From Microtetraspora glauca (lineage in GTDB: Bacteria; Actinomycetota; Actinomycetes; Streptosporangiales; Streptosporangiaceae): 64,000 nt of DNA. The translations under genes and the position numbers were made by a program. The stretch is taken from the NCBI GenBank assembly GCA_001570385.1, contig BBYL01000038.1, forward strand, positions 1-64,000, in the 5' to 3' direction. Position 1 is the stretch's first letter. Each line of letters begins with the position of its first letter. Under the pieces are notes generated by a model that made no database searches, was not told where the DNA came from, and saw only the letters and a list, made by a program, of their open reading frames with translations. This document shows positions 18,703-28,422 of this stretch, in pieces.

Positions 18703-19717
18703 GTGATCGAAGTGCTTCCCGAGTCCGCGGGCAGCGGTACGCACGGCGGGGCTCTGCTGGAGGTCGACGACCTCCACGTGGAGTTCCGCACCAGGGCGGG
18801 CGTGGCCAAGGCGGTGAACGGCGTCACCTACAGCGTGAGCGCCGGGGAGACCCTGGCCGTGCTCGGCGAGTCGGGCTCCGGCAAGAGCGTGACCGCTCAG
18901 ACGATCATGGGAATTCTCGACATGCCGCCGGGCAAGATCACCGGTGGTGAGATCCGCTTCCGCGGGACCGACCTGCTGAAGCTGCCCGAGGACGAGCGCA
19001 GGAAGGTTCGTGGCGAGGGCATCTCCATGATCTTCCAGGACGCGCTGTCCGCGCTCAACCCGGTTTTCCCGGTGGGCTGGCAGATCGCCGAGATGTTCCG
19101 CATCCACCGGGGCGCGTCCCGGGCCGACGCCAAGAAGAAGGCGATCGAGCTCATGGACCGGGTGCGCATCCCGGCCGCCAAGGAGCGGGTGAGCGACTAC
19201 CCGCACCAGTTCTCCGGCGGCATGCGCCAGCGCATCATGATCGCGATGGCCATCGCGCTCGACCCCGAGGTGCTGATCGCCGACGAGCCGACCACCGCGC
19301 TGGACGTCACGGTGCAGGCCCAGATCATGGAGCTGCTGGCGGAGCTCCAGCGTGACAGCAACATGGGCCTGATCCTGATCACCCACGACCTCGGCGTGGT
19401 CGCCGACGTCGCGGACAAGATCGCCGTCATGTACGGCGGGCGGATCGTGGAGAACGCGCCGGTCCACGACCTCTACCGGAACCCGGCGCACCCGTACACG
19501 AAGGGCCTGCTGGAGTCGATCCCCCGGGTCGACCTCAAGGGGCAGGAGCTGTACGCGATCAAGGGCATGCCGCCCAACCTGCTCGACATGCCGTCGGGCT
19601 GTGCGTTCCACCCCCGCTGCCCGTACCGGCAGGAGACGTGCACGACCGACGTTCCCCCGCTGCACACGATCAGTGGTACGCGCGGCAGCGCCTGCCACTT
19701 CTGGAGGGAGGTTCTCG

Positions 19718-19734
<17 letters not shown>
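18703..19734 (+). CDS. Oligopeptide ABC transporter ATP-binding protein (DppD/OppD type)
   Basis: 343 residues. Walker A G-E-S-G-S-G-K-S-V-T, signature F-S-G-G-M-R-Q-R, Walker B V-L-I-A-D-E-P-T-T-A-L-D. The C-terminal oligopeptide-transporter extension has the C-x-F-x-P-R-C motif of the family (C-A-F-H-P-R-C-P-Y), whose cysteines can bind an iron-sulfur cluster in related transporters. GTG start with AGGAGG upstream. It overlaps the next ATPase by 17 bases. Confidence 0.95.
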
Positions 19735-20735
<1,001 letters not shown>

Positions 20736-20737
<2 letters not shown>

Positions 20738-20763
20738 CGCCGGACCGGCACCGGACCGGCGTC
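20736..20763. terminator. Hairpin between converging genes
   Basis: GACGCCGG (20736-20743) pairs with CCGGCGTC (20756-20763). It lies between the end of the importer operon and the end of the opposing protease gene, and can serve both. Confidence 0.6.
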
Positions 20764-20777
20764 GCCGGTCGAACGGG

Positions 20778-21815
20778 TCACATGCGCCCGGCCGCCTCAA
20801 GGGCGCGCCGGGCGCTCGCCATTCCGGCTCCGTACGCGTCGTCGCGCTCGCCGCGCGGGCGCGGGGTCGTGCCCCGCTGGAGCGCCCGCCGTACCTGGCG
20901 GGCCGACAGGTCGGGATAGCGAGAGCGGACCAGCGCCGCGACCCCGGCGACGAGGGCCGCGGCCGAACTCGTGCCGTCCGCCATCACGTACGAGCCGCGG
21001 CCCTCGGCGCTGACGATCTCCGTGCCGGGGGCGACCAGGGACAGGTAGTCCTGCCGGTTGGAGAAGGAGGCGGGCCGCAGCGCCCGGTCCACCGCGCCCA
21101 CCGCGATCACGCCCGGATAGGCGGCGGGATAGTTCCTCCTGTTCGCTCCGGCGCCATCGTTGCCGGAGGAGGCGATCAACACGACCTGGCGGGACAGGGC
21201 GTACCGCACGGCCCTCTCCTCGGCGGCCGATCCCTGGTAGGACCCGCTGCCTCCGCCGAGCGACATGCTGATCACCTGCGCGCCGTGGTCCACGGCGTAC
21301 CTGATGCCGCGGGCGACGGCGTCGCGGCAGATCGTGTTGCCCACGCCGAGCAGGTCGTCATCGTCCAGCGTGACCTTGATCGAGAGGATCCGCGCCTCGG
21401 GGGCCACGCCGAGTATGCCGTGGGTGTCGTTCGGGCCGTGCCCGCGACCCGCGATCAGGGCCGCCATGGCGGTGCCGTGCTTTCCGGAGGGCGCGTGCGG
21501 CGTTTGCCGGGTCGTGCTCGTCCACGCGCCGCAGGAGCCGCCGGGGCTCGTCGTGGCTCCGGTGAGGTCGGGCCCACGGACGACCGCTCCCAAGAGGTCG
21601 GGATGCCGGTCGTCCACGCCCGTGTCGAGCACTGCGACGGTGACTCCCGCGCCACGGGTGGTCCGCCATGCCTTCCTGACGTCCAGAGCCTGGAGCGGCC
21701 ACTGGCGCGCGCGGACCGCGGCGCCCACGTCCTCGGAAGGGACGGCCGTCGCTCCGGTGAGCAGGCAGGCGGCGAGCAAGATCGGTACGACGCAGAAGAG
21801 CATCGCCGACCTCAT
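20778..21815 (-). CDS. Secreted subtilisin-like serine protease (S8 family)
   Basis: 345 residues. The catalytic triad is readable: Asp64 in V-L-D-T-G-V-D-D, His113 in G-K-H-G-T-A-M-A, Ser283 in G-T-S-S-A-A-A-L. An N-terminal signal runs to about residue 24; L-L-A-A-C at 13-17 could instead be a lipobox. The order and spacing resemble actinobacterial S8 proteases of the mycosin group. It has no C-terminal membrane anchor, and no type VII secretion genes are nearby. The propeptide is very short. Confidence 0.9.
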   Translation of the reverse strand: MRSAMLFCVVPILLAACLLTGATAVPSEDVGAAVRARQWPLQALDVRKAWRTTRGAGVTVAVLDTGVDDRHPDLLGAVVRGPDLTGATTSPGGSCGAWTSTTRQTPHAPSGKHGTAMAALIAGRGHGPNDTHGILGVAPEARILSIKVTLDDDDLLGVGNTICRDAVARGIRYAVDHGAQVISMSLGGGSGSYQGSAAEERAVRYALSRQVVLIASSGNDGAGANRRNYPAAYPGVIAVGAVDRALRPASFSNRQDYLSLVAPGTEIVSAEGRGSYVMADGTSSAAALVAGVAALVRSRYPDLSARQVRRALQRGTTPRPRGERDDAYGAGMASARRALEAAGRM

Positions 21816-21925
21816 GCCGTGACGGGCCTCCTCCCCGGGACAGCGGGTCAGGGAGGGCCAATTCTCGCATGGGACCGTCGACCGGAGTTGATGTTTCGGT
21901 GAACGACCCCTTGCGGTCCGTTATG

Positions 21926-22759
21926 TCACGGCTGTCCCTTCTGTGATTGCAGCGACAGCCGTACGTGGGCGCCGGGAGGGAGCCCGAGCCGCTCGGAGGC
22001 GTCCCCGGAGTTGACCGCGAGCGCGATCAGCCCCGCCGAGTCGGTGAACGCGACCAGATCACCGGGCGGCACCGCCGCGAACGTCTCCCGGTACGGCACG
22101 GCGAGCTGCCGCCTGCCGAGCCACACGCCGAGGGTGTCGCCCCCGCGTACGCCCAGCACGGCCAGGTCCGCGGTGGTGATGGACAGCTGGACGTTGCCGT
22201 GGCGGTCCACCGAGAGCACCTCGCCCTCGACCGCGCCGTCCCGCACCCGGGACGTGGGAGCGGGCAGCGAGACCAGCCCGAGAACGTCGATCCGCGGGCC
22301 CACGTCGCCCGGCCGGTGTCCGGCGCAGAGGTGCGCCGCGACGGGCGCGAAGATGTCCCTCCCGGGAAACGTCGGCGAGACGGGCTTGAGGAACAGGTCC
22401 TCGTTGGCGATCTCGTACGCCGCCTCGGCGCCTCCCGCCGCGTGCACCGCCCAGGACAGCACGCCGTTGTCCGGCCCGAGGAACATCCGCCCGCCGGCCT
22501 CGATGGCGACCAGGCGGCGGTTGCCCCCCATGGCGGGGTCGATGGCCGCGATGTGCACACCGGGGGGCAGGTAGGGCAGGGTCTGCGCCAGGATGGCCGC
22601 GCCGCGCCGCACGTCGCCCTCGGGCACGAGGTGCGCGACGTCGATGATCCGGGCCTCCGGCGCTATTCCGATGATCACTCCGTGGCACGCGGCGACGAAC
22701 CCGTCTTCCAGCCCGTAGTCGGTGAGGAGCGTGATAACTGAGGTCACACCTGGTGACAC
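21926..22759 (-). CDS. SAM hydroxide adenosyltransferase (DUF62/SAM hydrolase family)
   Basis: About 277 residues. Members split S-adenosylmethionine to adenosine and methionine using an activated water, related to fluorinase and chlorinase. The N-terminal signature I-T-L-L-T-D-Y-G-L-E-D-G-F-V and the D-P-x-V/M-G-G block (A-I-D-P-A-M-G-G-N-R-R) are present, as is G-P-D-N-G-V-L. Hydroxide (not halide) chemistry is the family default; the 23-residue loop of fluorinase is absent. The GTG at 22759 is chosen with GGAG eleven bases upstream; a GTG four codons later is also possible. It is divergent from the DUF3263 gene. Confidence 0.88.
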   Translation of the reverse strand: MSPGVTSVITLLTDYGLEDGFVAACHGVIIGIAPEARIIDVAHLVPEGDVRRGAAILAQTLPYLPPGVHIAAIDPAMGGNRRLVAIEAGGRMFLGPDNGVLSWAVHAAGGAEAAYEIANEDLFLKPVSPTFPGRDIFAPVAAHLCAGHRPGDVGPRIDVLGLVSLPAPTSRVRDGAVEGEVLSVDRHGNVQLSITTADLAVLGVRGGDTLGVWLGRRQLAVPYRETFAAVPPGDLVAFTDSAGLIALAVNSGDASERLGLPPGAHVRLSLQSQKGQP

Positions 22760-22842
22760 TACGTCCGGCTCTCCGCTCTGAACACCCCGGCGTTCCGCGA
22801 CTACCATGAGGGCGGGCCACAAGCCCGGCTGAGGAGGAGAGC

Positions 22843-23151
22843 ATGGATACTGCGCCGGTCGGCGGCGAAGGTCCCGCTCCCGAGAACGCCCCCCGACCTC
22901 AGGCACTCTCGGATCGCGATCGCCAGGTGCTCGCGTTCGAGCGTCAGTGGTGGCGCTACGCGGGAGCCAAGGAACAGGCCATCAGGGAGACCTTCGACAT
23001 CTCCGCGACCCGTTATTACCAGATCCTCGGGGAGCTGATCGACAGGGTCGAGGCCATGGAGCACGACCCGATGCTGGTCAAGCGCCTGCGACGGATGCGG
23101 GCGACGCGTCGCCGTGATCGGGCCGCGCGCCGTTTCGGCCCGCGCCCTTGA
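22843..23151 (+). CDS. DUF3263 family small DNA-binding-like protein
   Basis: 102 residues. The central part, L-S-D-R-D-R-Q-V-L-A-F-E-R-Q-W-W-R, then R-Y-Y-Q-I-L-G-E-L-I-D, is the actinobacterial DUF3263 domain, predicted as a helix-turn-helix. The C-terminus is strongly basic (R-R-R-D-R-A-A-R-R). GAGGAGGAGA precedes the ATG. Function unknown. It is 25 bases before otsB, so the two are probably co-transcribed. Confidence 0.88.
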   Translation: MDTAPVGGEGPAPENAPRPQALSDRDRQVLAFERQWWRYAGAKEQAIRETFDISATRYYQILGELIDRVEAMEHDPMLVKRLRRMRATRRRDRAARRFGPRP

Positions 23152-23176
23152 CTGTTTTGGGGGTATGTAGCCCGCT

Positions 23177-24022
23177 ATGGGAGACGAGACGGCGCCCGTC
23201 GAGGCGCTGATCAGGACCGAGACGGGACGCGCCGGGCTTGCGGCGGTGCTCGACGACCCCTCCGGGGCCGTGATCGGCCTCGACTTCGACGGCACGCTGT
23301 CGCCCATCGTGCCCGACCCGGCGTCCGCCAGGATCCACCCCGAGGCGCCCGCCGCGCTCGTACGGCTCGGCGAACTGGTGCGCGCGGTGGTCATCGTGAC
23401 CGGCCGTCCGCCCCTCCAGGCGCTCGCCCTGGGCGAGGCGCCCGGCGGCCCGGCCCTCGCCGACGTACCCGGTCTGGTCGTCCTCGGCCACTACGGCCTG
23501 GAGCGGTGGGAGGGCGGGGACGTCACCGCGCCGCCTCCGCCGCCCGGCCTCGGCCGCGTACGCGCCGAGCTGCCCTCGATCACGCGGGCCTTCGACGGCG
23601 TCCTGATCGAGGACAAGGGCCGGGCGGTGGCCGTGCACACCCGCAGGGCTTCCGATCCCGAGGGCGCGCTGCTGGCGCTCGGAGAGCCGGTGGCGAAGCT
23701 GGCCGCCGCGTCCGGCCTCATCGTCGAGCCGGGACGGCTGGTCCTGGAGCTGCGGCCGCCCGGCATGGACAAGGGGCAGGCCCTGCGCGCGTTCCTCGCC
23801 GAACGGTCGGCCAGGTCCGTCATGTTCTTCGGCGACGATCTCGGCGACATCGCGGCCTTCGACGCGGTGGCGACCTCCGGCCTGCCGGGAGTGCGCGTGT
23901 GCAGCGGCTCCGCGGAGGTCACCCGGCTGGTCGAGCACGCCGACGCCGTCGTGGACGGCCCCGAGGGCGTCGTACGGCTCCTGCGCTCGCTGGTCGCGGC
24001 GATCTCCCCGGCCGGCGCCTGA
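23177..24022 (+). CDS. otsB: Trehalose-6-phosphate phosphatase
   Basis: A HAD-superfamily phosphatase of 281 residues that removes phosphate from trehalose 6-phosphate. Motif I D-F-D-G-T is at about 35-39 in I-G-L-D-F-D-G-T-L-S, motif II is V-I-V-T-G-R, and motif IV is F-F-G-D-D-L-G-D. Its partner otsA is 2 kb away on the other strand, with a secreted protein gene and an MFS gene between. The length fits the family. Confidence 0.94.
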   Translation: MGDETAPVEALIRTETGRAGLAAVLDDPSGAVIGLDFDGTLSPIVPDPASARIHPEAPAALVRLGELVRAVVIVTGRPPLQALALGEAPGGPALADVPGLVVLGHYGLERWEGGDVTAPPPPPGLGRVRAELPSITRAFDGVLIEDKGRAVAVHTRRASDPEGALLALGEPVAKLAAASGLIVEPGRLVLELRPPGMDKGQALRAFLAERSARSVMFFGDDLGDIAAFDAVATSGLPGVRVCSGSAEVTRLVEHADAVVDGPEGVVRLLRSLVAAISPAGA

Positions 24023-24143
24023 ACCCGCTACAGCCGGCCACAGGCGATTCCCGAAGGGCCCGGCCGGGCCACGGCATGCGCACGGAAGGGCGCGTGCGGT
24101 CTCCCGCAAGTCGTTTGCAACTTCACGACCATACGATTCCGCC

Positions 24144-24737
24144 ATGATGAAGAAGACGATCATGGCTGCCGTGGCCGGCCTCGCCGTCCTGGCGACCCCG
24201 GCCGCCGCTTCCGCTTCCACCTCCGCTTCCGACACCAAGATCCTCCGGCTGCGTGCCGGACTGAACCTGACCGTTCCCAAGTCCTGGAAGGTCTACAAGA
24301 TCAGCAAGGACTGGACCCGCGTGGTGACGGGTTCGTGCCCGACCGTCCACGACGAGATCTTCGGGTTCCGTGACTCCGGTTGCCGCAGCTTCTGGGTGCT
24401 GGGCCCGAGCGCGATCGAGATAGGGCACGAGGTGTTCCAGGCGTACACGCCGGAAGGCCCGTTCTACCCGGCCACCGACGTCGGCCCCTGCGTGTACGAC
24501 GCGAAACTCTCGACCGGCCAGATGACGCTCGCGGCCAAGGGGCTGCACCAGATCGGCCCCGGGCACAAGGCGTACTACCGCGCCTGGTCGGCCAACTGCG
24601 TCAGCATGAACAGCGGCAAGGTGAAGGGCCACTTCACCCAGCGTGAGTGGTACCTGCCGAAGTCGAAGATCCTTTTCGTGGACCAGTGGAACACGCAGGG
24701 CCTCTCGACGGTCCTCAAGTACGCGACCTGGAGCTGA
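24144..24737 (+). CDS. Secreted protein of unknown function with four cysteines
   Basis: 197 residues. A signal peptide (about 1-25, M-M-K-K-T-I-M-A-A-V-A-G-L) ends near A-S-A-S. The mature part is beta-rich and aromatic; its cysteines fall in G-S-C-P, S-G-C-R, G-P-C-V and A-N-C-V, enough for two disulfides. I do not recognise the family. Its end overlaps the tail of the converging MFS gene by 23 bases. No membrane anchor. Confidence 0.75.
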   Translation: MMKKTIMAAVAGLAVLATPAAASASTSASDTKILRLRAGLNLTVPKSWKVYKISKDWTRVVTGSCPTVHDEIFGFRDSGCRSFWVLGPSAIEIGHEVFQAYTPEGPFYPATDVGPCVYDAKLSTGQMTLAAKGLHQIGPGHKAYYRAWSANCVSMNSGKVKGHFTQREWYLPKSKILFVDQWNTQGLSTVLKYATWS

Positions 24738-25881
24738 TGATCCCGCCGACGGCGAGCCCGATCAGCGCGGGCACGAGCAGGAACGCGGCGTGGGTGCCGA
24801 ACCCGTCGCCCAGGGCGCCGAGGACGAACGGCCCGGCGCCGGACCCCACGCCCGCCCAGATGGAGGCGGCGCCGGACGCCCGGTCCGGCCTGCCGCCGGA
24901 GGCGTCGATGATCCTGGCCAGCGCGAGCGGGAAGTGGACGGAGATGCCGAGCCCGCTGAGCGCGAGGCCGACGTAGCCGAGCGGCACCGAGGTGCCGGTC
25001 CAGAAGATCGCCCACCCGGCCAGGGTCACGGCCAGCGCGCCGAGAAGCACCGTCGACGAAGGGAGGCGCAGAGCCAGCCTGGCGCCGCCGAACCGGCCGA
25101 CGGCCATCCCCATGAGCATCGCGGACAGCCCGGTCGCCGCGGCGGCCGCCGTGAGCCCGGTCCGCTGGGCCAACAGCTCGGCCGCCCACAGATTGAACGT
25201 GAACTCCAGTGCCACGCAGCACAGCAGCACCGCCCCGGCCACATGGAAGCGCCACCCGTACGGCGCCTTGGCGGGGCCGGAGACGGCGACCGCGGCCTGC
25301 TGCGGGTCGGGCACCCAGACCCTGCCCATCGTGAGCGCAAGGACGGCGGTGGCGACGATCGGGATGTAGAGCGCGGACCGCCAGCCGAGTGCCGACCCGG
25401 CGGCGAGGCTGAAGACGTATGAGGCCGCGATGCCCGCGCTCACCCCGACGGCGTTGGACTCGCTGATCGCGGCGGGCCCGGCGAGGCCGTGGTGGTCGCT
25501 CAGGACGGCCATCGACACGTAGAGGGCCATGGAGGCCGATCCGCTGGCGAGGAGGTAGCCGCTCAGCGTGAACGGAAGCGCGTGGCCGAGCGCGACGGTG
25601 AGCATGCCCGCGTTCATGCCGACAAGCCCGGCCCAGGTGATGGTGCGGCGGCCGAAGCGCCTGGTCAGTGCGGGCAGGGCGAGGCCGGTGACGATCGCTC
25701 CGACCGCCATCGCGGTGCCGTGCAGGCCAGCGACGGCCTGGGAGACGCCGAGCTCGGCGCGCAGGGTGGGAAGCGCGGCGGAGAGCGCGTAGAGGTACGT
25801 CGCGAAGGTCGCGAGCTGGAGGTAGATCAGCCAGGTCGGCCGGTCCCTGGTGAGCCTGGCGGCCGCGACGGTCGTGGTCAA
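24715..25881 (-). CDS. MFS transporter
   Basis: 388 residues, twelve predicted helices, major facilitator superfamily. Motif A-like loops are A-L-T-R-R-F-G-R-R and G-R-F-G-G-A-R-L-A. The TTG at 25881 is preferred: GGGGGACGAG precedes it at correct spacing and the residues before it look non-coding. It resembles actinobacterial sugar- or drug-efflux permeases, but the substrate is unknown. A TetR-type palindrome lies just upstream. Confidence 0.88.
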   Translation of the reverse strand: MTTTVAAARLTRDRPTWLIYLQLATFATYLYALSAALPTLRAELGVSQAVAGLHGTAMAVGAIVTGLALPALTRRFGRRTITWAGLVGMNAGMLTVALGHALPFTLSGYLLASGSASMALYVSMAVLSDHHGLAGPAAISESNAVGVSAGIAASYVFSLAAGSALGWRSALYIPIVATAVLALTMGRVWVPDPQQAAVAVSGPAKAPYGWRFHVAGAVLLCCVALEFTFNLWAAELLAQRTGLTAAAAATGLSAMLMGMAVGRFGGARLALRLPSSTVLLGALAVTLAGWAIFWTGTSVPLGYVGLALSGLGISVHFPLALARIIDASGGRPDRASGAASIWAGVGSGAGPFVLGALGDGFGTHAAFLLVPALIGLAVGGIISSRSRT

Positions 25882-25908
25882 GCTCGTCCCCCGTGCTGAA
25901 GCGCAAAC

Positions 25909-25922
25909 TAGCGCAGACGCTA
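25909..25922. promoter_or_regulatory. Candidate TetR-type operator upstream of the MFS gene
   Basis: TAGCG and CGCTA are perfect inverted arms around CAGA, within a broader AACTAGCG-CAGA-CGCTATC context like many actinobacterial TetR-family sites. It lies 28 bases before the transporter start. No TetR gene is adjacent, so the regulator would be encoded elsewhere. Confidence 0.45.
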
Positions 25923-26025
25923 TCACCGGACCTCATTCAGGAGAGATCACCCTGAGGTCAGACAGGCGTGCGAACGCGATGGTCCCCGCCGGTCCATCGG
26001 GCCGCGGCGGGACGCCGCGGCATGG

Positions 26026-27453
26026 TCAGGACAGTGCGGCGAGCTGCTCCGCGAGCCACCGCCGCGGAGGGAGCGCGGTGGCCGCGGCGCGCAACCGCGC
26101 GCACCGCTCCGCCCGCTCGTCCTCCGGCATGATCAGCGCCTCGTGCAGGGCGGCCGCCGTACCCGAGACGTCGAAGGGGTTGACCAGCAGGGAGTCCGCT
26201 CCGAGTTCCGTGGCGGCGCCCGCCTCGCGGGAGAGCACGAGCGCGCACCGGGGCGAGAGGATCGGCCCCTCCTTGGCGACGAGGTTCATGCCGTCGCGTA
26301 TCGGGTTGACCAGCAGCACGTCGGCCAGCCGGTACGCCGCGAGGGAGCGGGGATAGTCGTCGTGCACGTTGAGGATGAGCGGGTCCCACTCCTCGGTGGC
26401 GTAGGCGTCCTCGATCTCCTTGGCGCACCGCTGCACCGCCGCCGTGTACTCACGGTATTCGGGCAGGTCGTGCCGCGACGGGTAGGCGAAGGCGAGGTGG
26501 ACCACCCTGCCGTGCCACTCGGGGTGGTCGGCCAGGAACTCCCGGTAGGCCATCAGGCCGCGGACGATGTTCTTGGACAGCTCGGTCCGGTCGATGCGGA
26601 CGATCAGCCGCCGGTCGCCGACCTGCTCCTTGAGCGCGGTCATGCGCGCCTCGACGTCCGGCTCGGCGGCCCTGGCCCGGAGGGCGTCCCCGTCCACCCC
26701 GAGCCCGTGTACGCCGACGCGGGTGGTCCTGCCCTCGTAGGTGACCGTACGGCCGGCCCGGTCGACCCGCGCCCCCAGGATGGCGGCGCAGCAGTCCATG
26801 AACGCGGCGGCCCAGCGGGACGTGAGGAACCCGGCGTGGTCCGCGCCGAGGATGCCCGACAGCACCTCGGCGGCGACGTCGTCGGGCAGGAGCGAGAAGT
26901 ACTCGGGCGGGGCCCAGGGCGTGTGCGAGAAGTGCGCGATCCGCACGTCGGGCCGCTCGACCCGCAGCATGGCCGGAGCCAGGGTGAGGTGGTAGTCCTG
27001 GATCATCACCTTGGCGCCGTGCGCGGCCTCCTCGGCGAGCGCGAGCGCGAACGCCCCGTTGTACTCCTGGTAGGACGCCCACTCGCGGCGGAAGCGCGTG
27101 TCGAAGTGCGGCATGGTCGGGGTGTTGTAGAGCAGGTGGTTGACGAACCACAGGGTCGAGTTGGCGACCGCGTTGTAGGCCCGATGGAAGGTCGCCGGAG
27201 GGATGTCGAGCATCCGCAGCCGTCCCGTGTCGTAGCCCGCCTGGTCCAGCCGGCCGCCCGGCGCGAGCCGTGCGGCACTGCGGTCGCCGTCGGAGAGGGC
27301 CGCGCAGACCCAGAGCATGTCGGAGTCCTTGAACGCCTCGGACAGCCCGGAGACGAGGCCGCCGCCGCCGCGCCGCATGGTGAGCGCGCCGTCGTCGGAC
27401 AGGGTGAACGAGACCGGCCCCCGATTGGAGGCGATCAGCACGTTGCTGCTCAT
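26026..27453 (-). CDS. otsA: Trehalose-6-phosphate synthase
   Basis: GT20 glycosyltransferase of 475 residues joining UDP- or GDP-glucose to glucose 6-phosphate. The N-terminus L-I-A-S-N-R-G-P-V is the OtsA signature, and the G-G-G-G-L-V-S-G loop binds the nucleotide sugar. H-D-Y-H-L-type residues appear as I-Q-D-Y-H-L-T-L-A-P. The C-terminal V-N-P-I-R-D-G-M-N-L-V-A-K-E is diagnostic. It acts with OtsB, encoded nearby, to make trehalose for osmoprotection. It is divergent from an ECF sigma factor gene. Confidence 0.95.
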   Translation of the reverse strand: MSSNVLIASNRGPVSFTLSDDGALTMRRGGGGLVSGLSEAFKDSDMLWVCAALSDGDRSAARLAPGGRLDQAGYDTGRLRMLDIPPATFHRAYNAVANSTLWFVNHLLYNTPTMPHFDTRFRREWASYQEYNGAFALALAEEAAHGAKVMIQDYHLTLAPAMLRVERPDVRIAHFSHTPWAPPEYFSLLPDDVAAEVLSGILGADHAGFLTSRWAAAFMDCCAAILGARVDRAGRTVTYEGRTTRVGVHGLGVDGDALRARAAEPDVEARMTALKEQVGDRRLIVRIDRTELSKNIVRGLMAYREFLADHPEWHGRVVHLAFAYPSRHDLPEYREYTAAVQRCAKEIEDAYATEEWDPLILNVHDDYPRSLAAYRLADVLLVNPIRDGMNLVAKEGPILSPRCALVLSREAGAATELGADSLLVNPFDVSGTAAALHEALIMPEDERAERCARLRAAATALPPRRWLAEQLAALS

Positions 27454-27557
27454 GATCCGGCTCCCGTTACTGTGAGGGCGCGCATTCCGGAAGAGTAATA
27501 AATCCTGACCGTCGCCAATAGGATGTCAGGGAACCGCGGGTGCCCCGGCGAGGCGGG

Positions 27558-28121
27558 ATGAGATCAGAGATGGCACTGGACGAGACGACCGAGGAACTGG
27601 CCCGATCGGCCGCCCAGGGCGATCATCGCTCTCTCGGCGAGCTGTTGCGCATGATCGAGCCGCACGTGCTGCGGCACTGTGAACGGCTGCTGCCCTACCG
27701 GCAGGACGCCGAGGAGGCGGCCCAGGACACCCTCCTCGCGGTCGCGCGCAACATCGGCAGGTTCGAGGGGCGGGCCAAGTTCAGCACCTGGCTGCACATC
27801 GTGACCGCCAACTGCGCCCGCACCACCTACCGGTCGCTGAAGCGCCGGGCGTCCGAGCAGGCGGAGGAGCTGCCCGAGCAGCGTCCCGATCCGCGCCGGG
27901 TCAGCGTCATCGCCGGATCGCGGCTCGACCTGCTGGACGCGATGGAGGCGTTGGAGGCGGAGAAGCCCGACCTCGCCCAGGCGCTGGTGCTGCGCGACAT
28001 CTGCCAGCTGGATTACACCGAGGTGGCCGATCAGCTGGGCATCCCGCTCGGCACCGCCAAGTCGCGCATCCATCAGGCGCGCAAGTACGTGCAGACGGCC
28101 CTGGGCGAGGCATACGGCTGA
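27558..28121 (+). CDS. ECF-type RNA polymerase sigma factor
   Basis: 187 residues. Region 2 is E-E-A-A-Q-D-T-L-L-A-V-A-R-N-I-G-R-F-E-G-R-A-with the K-F-S-T-W-L segment that contacts the -10 element. Region 4 is L-D-Y-T-E-V-A-D-Q-L-G-I-P-L-G-T-A-K-S-R. No anti-sigma gene follows; the next gene is thrC behind a riboswitch. The ATG at 27558 is favoured, with GCGAGGCGGG upstream; another ATG is four codons in. Its regulon cannot be inferred. Confidence 0.92.
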   Translation: MRSEMALDETTEELARSAAQGDHRSLGELLRMIEPHVLRHCERLLPYRQDAEEAAQDTLLAVARNIGRFEGRAKFSTWLHIVTANCARTTYRSLKRRASEQAEELPEQRPDPRRVSVIAGSRLDLLDAMEALEAEKPDLAQALVLRDICQLDYTEVADQLGIPLGTAKSRIHQARKYVQTALGEAYG

Positions 28122-28270
28122 TCGTCTTACCTGGCAATGCGATTTCATCTCGAATAATGAGACGTCGGATCGGACACCTGGGACGACAAGGTACAGTGCT
28201 AGGGAGTGTCCCGCCGATGATCTTTGGGATACGCCCTGCGGCATGCCCGTGAGGGAACAACTGAATATTG
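28122..28270 (+). promoter_or_regulatory. Promoter region of the thrC transcript
   Basis: The stretch carries TACAGT at 28192-28197 as a possible -10 box before the riboswitch. An imperfect TCTC/GAGA hairpin near 28150 may end the sigma-factor message. No coding capacity. Confidence 0.35.
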
Positions 28271-28406
28271 CTCATCCAGAGGGGTGGAGGGACCGGCCCT
28301 GCGAAGCCCCGGCAACCCTCCCGGTGCCCGTACTCGTGACCACGAGGCCGGCCGGGACAGGTGCCAATTCCGGCTCGTGACCAGGGTGGCCACGAGCGAA
28401 GATGAG
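28271..28406 (+). promoter_or_regulatory. SAM-I (S-box) riboswitch upstream of thrC
   Basis: The aptamer has all the S-box landmarks: CTCATCCAGAGGGGTGGAGG at the 5' end, GAAGCCCCGGCAACC, GGTGCCAATTCC, and closing GCGAAGATGAG. P1 pairs CTCATC (28271-28276) with GATGAG (28401-28406). The GGGAAAGG ribosome binding site (28405-28412) begins within the P1 3' strand, and there is no terminator with a U-run. Control is thus probably at translation initiation, with SAM binding hiding the site. The regulated gene is threonine synthase, an unusual target. Confidence 0.95.
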
Positions 28407-28422
28407 GGAAAGGCCTCGCTTC

